Positions 56,109 to 64,000 of a DNA stretch of 64,000 nucleotides are shown in pieces (positions within the stretch are counted from its first letter, which is position 1; each line of letters begins with the position of its first letter). The position numbers and the translations under genes were made by a program. The notes beneath the pieces are model-generated. The model did not search any database, was not told the origin of the DNA, and worked only from the letters and a program-made list of their open reading frames with translations. Origin of the DNA: Cheilinus undulatus (taxonomy: Eukaryota > Chordata > Actinopteri > Labriformes > Labridae). Location of the stretch: the NCBI RefSeq assembly GCF_018320785.1, contig NC_054865.1, forward strand, positions 45,158,898 through 45,222,897, read 5' to 3'.

Positions 56109-58279
56109 ACCAAACCATACCTGTCGATAGGATACATTTTGCTGTCAAGTTTGCATTTTTGTGTGGGTTCAAATTGATGATTAATTCGGAGGAGACCTAA
56201 AAATTAAGAAACTTTGAGAAAAATTGGAATCCTAAGGCTGAAAGCTGTATTTAGCCCGCCTGAGGGTAAAAATGAAGCCTATAATCAATATGTGGAGCCA
56301 AGAGATAAACAGGCGGTGTTTTGCTCTGTTGCACTATGACCCAGTACATTTACTGTATTTAAATGAATGGAAAGATTGTTTCCATAAAGCCAGTCTTTGA
56401 AAAGCCAGAGAAATAAAATCACCCCATTAAACAATCATATCAATGGAACATCAAGGTTCAAGCTGAGTGTTAATGTTGTAAAATTCTGAAAAAATAAAAT
56501 CCCTTGACCCTGCTTTTGTTACCATAATGAACATAATTTGCTTTTGCTGCTAAAGGCTTGAAAATGAATCACTGTTATTTGGTGTGTTGTATTAGGTATT
56601 TTTTGTGGGAAATCTTGTAAATATTGATGTATAATTTTGAACCTCTATCCTGTTTCTTTATGTGTATCATTTTTATGTGATTGCTGTGAATGTTAAGTGT
56701 TTTAAATGTAGGCTGTCCTCTGATTACAGAATGTCCATTAAGCTGTGTTGAATATGCTGAAAATGAAAAGTGAATGTAAATGCATTTTTAAAAAAGGATA
56801 TTTCTGAATAAATAAAAGAATGTGCTGTCTAATGCAGGTTTTTTTTCGGTGTATTTCAAGGAAATAATACAGTCACATTTATTAACATATAAAGCTGAAT
56901 AAATGGTGTTTTAGTCATAAGGAGGATGCAGGCAAAGCTCAAGATGAGGTCATTCCTCATTTAGCTAAACAACACCCGAACAAACAAGCATATTTTGATT
57001 TCTGGTAGCAAAAGCAGAGAACTAGAGGACAAACTCAAATCTGAGCTATGCCTTCTCTTCAGATCTAAGAAGAGCAAACTCACCACATCATCATATTTAA
57101 ACATGTCTGATTTATGCATCTCTATTGGTTAAATACCCATCTTACTGCCATAAGTCATTTATTTTTATTCACTGCATGCCACTTTTACCACACTGTAATC
57201 TATCCACTTTGTTTCAGTATGTCTATAAGGATCTACTTCACCATACTTTGCTTAATATAGAGACATGTTAGGGCTTTTGTGGGGCTTGGATCTTGTTGTT
57301 GGGGCTTGGGGTCTCCCCCAAAGGTTTTTACTCATTACTATCCCCTTGTTAGTAATTTTAAACATTATTTTCATGCAAACCATAGATCTTGAAAGGCCCC
57401 ATAGCCCATAACAGCCTATACTAATGAATCCTGTCTCCAGTAGAAGAGCATACCATGAAACCAATATAAAAGGATATGAAAACAAAGTGCACCAGATTAT
57501 TTCATCTGTATTGTGAAAGGGAAGCTTCATGAATGTTTGGGCTACGCATGAGACGTAGTTCAAAAACGCCTGATGTAAAGAGTCGGAGTTCTAGTGACTG
57601 TTTGTACACCAGATAATTTCTGCTCTGCTCCTTATGTGACATGATTATTCTGCACTCATACATGGCAGATTTACAGTCACGGTATCACCTCACAATGTCT
57701 CAGTCTGGTGTTGGTGGGGATCATCCAGAGGAGTGGGAGTATAATTTAGTCTGGATGGTGTTTAGTTTTATTGTGTTGCATTTGTCTTGCCAGATTTCTG
57801 TCCTGTACAGCCTCAAGCATCTACTTAACATACTCTTCATGGTCAGACTCACTCTGTGGAAAATCTGGAACACAAACAGGGAAAATTATTGTCATTTTCA
57901 GTCACTGAACTATAAAAATAAAACCTAGATGTATTTTTTTATCAGTGTGAGAACCTTATAAACTTGTACAGAAATCCTGTTAAAGGTGTATTGATCACTC
58001 CAGCAAACATGTGCTCTCTTTCATGGCTTTTAGGGTACAGATGGTTGGCTAAGATACCAAAAGGAGTTCATCACAAATCTTGTAAAATAAGCTTGCTTTT
58101 TCAAATGTCAGAGATACTATAGAATCACCTCTTTCCTGAGGCTAAGTCTAGTTCTGGCTTGAAGACAGTGGAGTATTTACCAGACTAGAAACTGAACCTT
58201 TGACTGCTCATTCCTGCACAAACATGGTGGCTAGAAAGAAGAAACTTGTGAAACATATTTAATTCTTTTTACTGTGTCT
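56109..58279. other. no gene recognised
   Basis: AT-rich intergenic DNA with polyadenylation-signal-like words but no exon support. Confidence 0.4.
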
Positions 58280-59835
58280 ACAACCTCAATTCCAAAAAAG
58301 TTGTGATGCTGTGTAAAATGTCAATTATAAAAGGATGCAATGGCCTGCAAAGCTCATAAACCCATATTTTACTCACAACATAAACAACATGTCAATGTTA
58401 AAACTGAGACATTTTACTGTTTCTTAAAATATTAGTTCATTTTGAATTTGATGGCAGCAACACATCTCAGAAACATATGGGCAGTCTGTTAATGTCTGTG
58501 AAGTAAAGTGCTGGAGAGAAATGTTGTCCCAATCTTGTCTGTTATAGGATTCTAGCTGCTCAAAAGTCCTGGGTTTTTGACGTACCAAATGTTTTCTTTG
58601 AAAGGTCTGCACTGCAGGCAGGCCAGTTCAGCACCCAGACTCTTCTACTGCGAAGCCATGCTGTAGTGATGGATGCATTATGTGATTTAGCATCGTCTTG
58701 CTGGAGTATTCAAGGCCTTCCCTGAAAGAGATATCTGGATATACTTTTCGGCATTGATAGTGCCTTTCCAGATGTGTAAGCTGCCCACTCCATAGGCGCT
58801 AATGCAACACTGTGCCATCAGAGATGCAGGCTTTTGAACTTTGTACTGATAACAAGGGGCCAGTCCCTCTCTCTTTAGTCCACATGAAACAGCATCAATG
58901 ATTTCTGGAAAGAAAAGAACAGTTTCCCATTGTCCCTCAGTCCATTTTAAATAAGCGTTGGTCCAGAGGTGACAGTGGTTATTTCTGGATTGCGTCCACA
59001 TGTGGCTTCTTTGTATTTTACAGCTTTAACTTGTATTTGTTGATGCCACAGCCAACTGTGTGGACAGAAAATGATTTCTGGAGGTGTTTCTGAGTCTGCG
59101 CAGTGATTTTCAGGACAGAATCATGCCTGTTTTTAATGCAGTGGTGTTTCAGGGCCCAAAGATCATGAGCATCCAATACTGGCATTCAGCCTTGTCTCTT
59201 TCACACAGAGACTTATCCAGATTCTCTTTGATGATATTATGTACTGTAGATGGTGGGGTATTCAAAGTCTTTGCAGATTTACACAGAGGAACCATTTTCT
59301 GAAATTGTCCCACAAAGATTTTTTACAGATTGTGAACCTCTGCCCATCTTTACTTCTAAAAGACTCTGCCTCTCTCTTTTATGCCCAGTCATGTTACTGA
59401 CCTGTAGCCAATAAACCTAATAAGTAGCAAAATGCTTCTCCAGCCATTTTTAATTCATACCACTTACTTTTCAAGTCTTTCGTTGCCCCGTCGCTACTTT
59501 TTGAAATGTGTTGCTGCCATCAAATTCAAAATAAGCTGATATTATCATAAAATGGTCAAATGTGTCAGCACCAACTTTTAATATGAAACGAAGCCTGCAA
59601 ATTATTTCTGTCGATGATCTTGCATGCAATGATTCACACCTGACATGAATCTTAATCAAATCACATGACTCACCTCCTAAATTAGTGGGCTGTTTTAGCT
59701 GCAAGAGTTCCGGTCTCTTCCTCTGCTCTGCCCTGGACCAGCACTCGCTTATGAGAGTATGAGATTTACTGGTCATTGCATTCTGCTTTATTTACTTTTT
59801 ACACAGTGCCTTAACTTTTTTAGAATTGGGGTTGT
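58280..59835 (-). mobile_element. 1.56-kb DNA transposon with ~30-bp inverted termini and transposase relic
   Basis: Left acaacctcaattccaaaaaa and right ttttttagaattggggttgt are inverted; subterminal gctgtgtaaaatg and ttttacacagtgcc also mirror. The minus-strand frame 58687-59001 reads LKWTEGQWETVLFFPEII then KPASLMAQCCISAYGVGSLH, weakly like the catalytic region of Tc1/mariner-type transposases. This terminus is very common in teleosts; I do not assign a superfamily. Confidence 0.75.
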
Positions 59836-60918
59836 TTAAGATTGTTTTAATGCATTTTTATTTAACGTGTCCATATATACATATATTTCTTCAAAATACT
59901 CAATTAAAAAAAAAAAAATTAATGGCATTGATGGTCATCTGATTAGTAGAGTATTAGTCCATTTTTATTATGAAGTTCAGATATTTTCCCAAACTAAGTG
60001 AAAGCCCCCTGCTTTTAAATGCTCAAGAAAAAATGTAATATAATGTTAGGTGAGTGATCCTCCTAAAAAATCCAAAATAAATTCATCAATCAGTCAGATT
60101 TAACAACACAGCAGCATGTAAAGAGTGACACTACTCACAACATTGTCATCATCAACATATCCTTCAGGCTTTGACAAATGTGTCCTAGATGTGGTCTGAC
60201 ATTTCTAAACTCAGTTGTGCCTATTGCATCATGTCACACAACTGTGATCTTGGCAAATCACAGTAAAAACATCAGAGTTATAAAAGAGCAGCGAATCAAA
60301 CAGACAACATAAGACAAATAATACAGAGTGACACAAAGAGGTACATCAGGAAATGTGAGTGTGCTCTTGACATCCTCCTTTCTGTCGCTCTCTATTATGT
60401 GTCTTGTGTTGCAGTCAAGTTAAATCAGGACTGTTTTATAACTCAGATGTTGTAATTGTGATCTGCCAAATAAATGCAGATTTGCTTTGAGCCAACACTG
60501 GTTCTCTTCATTAAACATTTATGTTCCAGATTTTAGAGGGTCTCTTTAAAAATCAAAATAACTTAAAATCTTAAACTGGTTGAAATGCATGAGTGTTAAT
60601 ATTGGCTGTAACAGAAGTCACTTTTCTTATTCTGCTAATGTCCCTCTTCATTAACAAGGACATTGGTTCCAAACCTGGGGTCTGGGACGCCCCTCCTCCG
60701 CTTGATTAAAACCATGATAAAGCAGTTATTAAGTTGTTTATACAAATGTCTTTTGTTAAGAAACGTAGCATATGTTTGAAAAACGGGTGTAGGGCCAAGT
60801 GTTGGGGTAAGGAGTTAGAGGTTGTTACAGGTTATAAAAACAGAAACAACAAGGCCAAGAGAAAATTTTGGCCAATCATTTAAAACTCTGATGAAATCTC
60901 AGCTCCTGAAATACTCAC

Positions 60919-60972
60919 CTGCATGTGCCACATCTGCAACATCTGGTCAGTAATACTTTTACTGTCTGTCAC
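60919..60972 (-). CDS. possible 54-nt exon of an unidentified minus-strand gene
   Basis: ttgtccccaag|GTGACAG ... ATGCAG|GTGAGT frames 18 sense codons (VTDSKSITDQMLQMWHMQ) between a fair acceptor and a strong donor. No neighbour exon or known family was recognised, and chance is a real alternative. Confidence 0.2.
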
Positions 60973-61329
60973 CTTGGGGACAAAGAGAACACAATCAAGT
61001 TAATTCCAATGTAAAACTATTTTGTTTTGTTTTTGTTTCTTCTGCTTATTAGTAGGAAGCCTGAAAGCTCAGCTCCGTCTTAGAACAGGAATTAGTTTCT
61101 ACCAAAGCAATGTCCACACAGCCTGGAGGTCCCGTTTCAGCAGAAAATATAGCACTGGATTGGTTCTATAGCATACGTTTTGGCTGGGTGTCGGCCAGTT
61201 GTTGGGGGTCTTCAAGTCAATAAAAAATGGTGCCAATCATTAAGAGAGGCATGGAGGAATTGTGGCCCATCATGTAAAGATGGACCACAACAACTTGTTA
61301 AGACCAAGCATCAACAAAATTTACACATA

Positions 61330-61880
61330 AAGTTCTGAAGTAATAATATTCCTTTCCAAAATCCACACAGATTCCCTTTCATTTTAAAGAGATTACCTAA
61401 AATTTCTGTGAATATTAGCAAACATTTTTAAAGCATCAGATAAATGTAGCCAAACATTTCATTGAAAAAAAAAAACAAAAGTTCATTGAAAAAAAACCCC
61501 AAAAGTTCCATATAAATTCCTAAAAAAATTCAAACCAAGTCCCCAAACCCTTTAAAGCAAATTTCTCCTAAAATCAGTTACCAGATTTCCATGAAAATGA
61601 CTGAAAATTCACCAAACATCCAAATACCCCCACATTTCCATGACAATTCTTGAACATTTCAAAGGACAAAAATTAACAATCAGTTTCCCCAGAAAGTACA
61701 CATTAAGTTCCATAATAAATGATTTAAAACCAATCGTCCCACCATAATTCATATCAAATTCCCAAAAATTATAAATACATATCCCAAATTCCCATGAAAA
61801 TGAAAAAAGCTTCCAAAGCAAATTTTCCCTAAAACTTCCACTGAAACTTTCAAAAATATTTGGAATGTGTGATAATTTTG
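61330..61880. repeat. degenerate A-rich tandem repeat (ttcccatgaaaat words)
   Basis: Recurring aaattcc(c)atgaaaatg / ccaaa words every ~25-35 bp. The minus-strand frame here is composition-driven. Confidence 0.6.
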
Positions 61881-62299
61881 GCCATATTGGTATCCACAGA
61901 AATTTGCTTAAAAAGGTGAATATCAAATATCAAAATTTATGCTGATATTTAATTCCGATATTTTTGCTGTGAATATCATATCATATATTATATATCGACT
62001 GTAAATTTTGGCCATATTTACTCATAAATTAGTGGAGTTTTAGGGGCCCATGACGGTCAGCAAAACCGTGGTCCATTGTAAAGTTTAAATGTAATAACCT
62101 TTTTTTTTTTTAAATATCTGAATAAAACCCACTCTTATCAAAGCAACAAAAATGAATCTAACTTTTTATGCTGTTGTACAATAAAGCCTTTTTTTTTTTT
62201 AAATGTAAATCCCTTTTCTTAAAACACAATTACCTTTTTATTGGTTATGTTAGCAATGTGGATGGGCAGAGCTTAGCCATGATGTGCATAAACATCAGG

Positions 62300-62700
62300 A
62301 TGCCAGAAAATAAAGTAGAAGAAAAGGGGCAAAAAGGTGTCAAAAATGGGAAAAAGAGTCAGAAATTGATTTAAAAAGGTAAACCAATTCAAAAAGTTGC
62401 AAAAATGGATAAGAGTAGGTAGAAATGGGCAGAAGGTCACAAACAATAGTAAGAAAGAGGTGGCAAAGATAGATGAAAAGCTTCAAACATGAGTCAAAAG
62501 CGGTAAAAACAAAAAAGAGGGTGAAAATTGGCACAAATGGGCAGAAAGATTAAAAAAATTGGTAAAAGTGTGGAAAAAAAGCAGCAAAAAGTTGCTTGAA
62601 AGTGCAACAGAGCAGTAAAAATTAATTTAAATTTGCAAATAGGGTGAAAAGCAGTCCAAAGGGTTTAGAAGTGGCAAATAAGAGTCACTGTGCTTGTTTG
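62300..62700. repeat. ttttgccac-type repeat in inverse orientation
   Basis: aaaaagttgcaaaaatgg / ggcagaaagatt words are the reverse complement of the low-complexity family in the gpa33-like introns. Confidence 0.65.
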
Positions 62701-62749
62701 ATTCAGACACGTTGTCTGGTTCAGACAAAAGCACCGCTGCGGCTCAGTC

Positions 62750-63430
62750 CCCACTAAGGACAGGCCTGCTAGTGCAGTCATTAGCTGGGACACAACAACT
62801 AGCTGTTTACAATAATTAACGCTTTCCCTGTAACTATCACATAGTCATGCCAAAGCAGGGCGGCAGAAGAGCGACAACATCATTTTCTGTTGCAGAAAGC
62901 TCTCCGTGTTGGTCTCAGCGCTAACTGTAATGAAGAAATGCTGAGCTGGTCTGGCTAAGGCTAAGCTAACCGGCCTGCTAGCACAGTATACAAGCATTCA
63001 CAAAACAAGTAACCCTTTCCCACTTTAAGTATTACTCACTCATGCTGTAGCAGATTGGCAGAAGAGAAAAAAAAACCTTTCTGTCACAGAAAGCTTTTTG
63101 TGTTGCTGTCTTCGCTTGCTTTCATAAAGAAATGTCCAGTCATGCCAAAGCAGGTCAGCAGAAGAGTGAAACATCTTTTTCGATGTGAAAAGCTTATAGG
63201 GTTGTTTTATTCTTTGTCATGCATAAATGTGGTCCAGTTCTGGTTATACAGAGGCCATGCTAAAGCTATATCTGAGTATTTAGAGCAGTAGGGGCAGCCA
63301 TTAGAGGGCTTTCAGCACAAATAAACCCCGCCCATAGCACAACTCTGCATGTATGGCTCTAGTTAACACAGTGGAGGTAGCCATTACCGACAGCAAACGC
63401 AACTCTGCATTGTGTGGCTTGTAAATTAGG
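62750..63430. repeat. helicase-associated repeat family segments
   Basis: Repeated catgccaaagcagg-cggcagaagag blocks at 62850, 63050 and 63135, and aaaccccgcccatag at 63323, match 51.2 and 52.2-52.4 kb. It appears to be a nested or internally repeated copy. Confidence 0.5.
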
Positions 63431-64000
63431 GTCACTCAGTCAGATGCTTAATTACTTACTTACTCAGACACGGACAGAGTCATCTGTAGGGCTGCCCTCA
63501 GCGGTCAGCCAAAAAGGGTGTCATGTCTGCTCTCAACATGAGGTCTGCCCCTAAAATCAGAGCTATGTGGCGTCAAAGGTAGCATGAGCATCTCAAAATG
63601 CCCTCTAAAGTTGTATTCCCTGTACACCAGTATGCACTCATTGCAGACTAAGCACACAGACCTTACACAGATAACAACACTTCCTGTGCATTTGCTGTTG
63701 AACCCTCTCTTCTCTGCTTTTTGATTTTTAAAGAAGAAGAAACATTTTCTTAGGCTTAATAGCTCATGTCCTCACAAAAACACATCCACAGGTGTTGAAA
63801 TGTGAGCGAAGAGACACAGAAGGAGAGAGCAGAGCAGGTGTCATGGAGGAATGGATAAGGAAGGATAACTGCAACACAGTGAAGTGGGACAAACAAGTTA
63901 GGAAATAAATATAACTGCTGATCAGAAAAATATAATAAACTTAAACTTACATTAATGCATTCAAAAAACCTGTGTGGATCATTTTCAAGCATACATAGTC
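63431..64000. other. no gene recognised
   Basis: No exon supported before the window end. Confidence 0.4.

Overview
This is vertebrate, almost certainly teleost fish, nuclear DNA. It is AT-rich with long introns and small GT-AG exons. It is full of fish-type repeats: Tc1-like, hAT, Harbinger and TTAA-flanked DNA transposons, a Penelope-like element, non-LTR retrotransposon tails and a tRNA-derived SINE. Nothing prokaryotic is present. All gene calls come from reading exons and splice sites by eye; no search or transcript was available.

Two protein genes can be supported. The first, on the minus strand from about 26 kb down to 5.1 kb, is a cell-surface A33 antigen-like gene (gpa33-like; CTX branch of the Ig superfamily). 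Seven exons (20842..20803, 18070..17907, 17751..17535, 10118..9954, 8064..7948, 7837..7711, 5621..5138) join in phase into a 437-residue type I membrane protein: signal peptide, V-type Ig, C2-type Ig, transmembrane helix, CCCC/basic juxtamembrane motif and a long Tyr/Asp/Arg-repeat tail. The promoter, signal exon and both V half-exons are tandemly duplicated: proximal unit about 17.05-21.59 kb, distal unit about 23.26-26.43 kb. The distal V exon has lost its splice donor (GT to AT) and reads on to a stop. It could therefore encode a 160-residue secreted V-only protein, or it is a very young pseudogene. The intron after the V domain holds a 6.3-kb pyrimidine-rich 23-bp satellite with higher-order repeats. 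That satellite creates spurious giant reading frames in every frame.

The second gene, on the plus strand at 34986-50601, is a gastrin-releasing peptide (bombesin BB2) receptor, grpr. It has four coding exons and 381 residues. The first two introns match the known positions in bombesin receptor genes. A third, phase-0 intron splits the usual last exon between TM6 and TM7.

Layout: 1-5.1 kb, possible first exon of an unknown minus-strand gene plus transposon relics; 5.1-26.4 kb, gpa33-like locus; 26.4-34.9 kb, a dense graveyard of Penelope, Tc1 and LINE fragments and helicase-bearing repeats; 35-50.6 kb, grpr with transposon-filled introns; 50.6-64 kb, gene-poor with several nearly complete DNA transposons. 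The two genes have no obvious functional link beyond being membrane proteins. The most interesting features are the duplicated V-domain module with its lost donor, the repeat-built cytoplasmic tail and the extra grpr intron.
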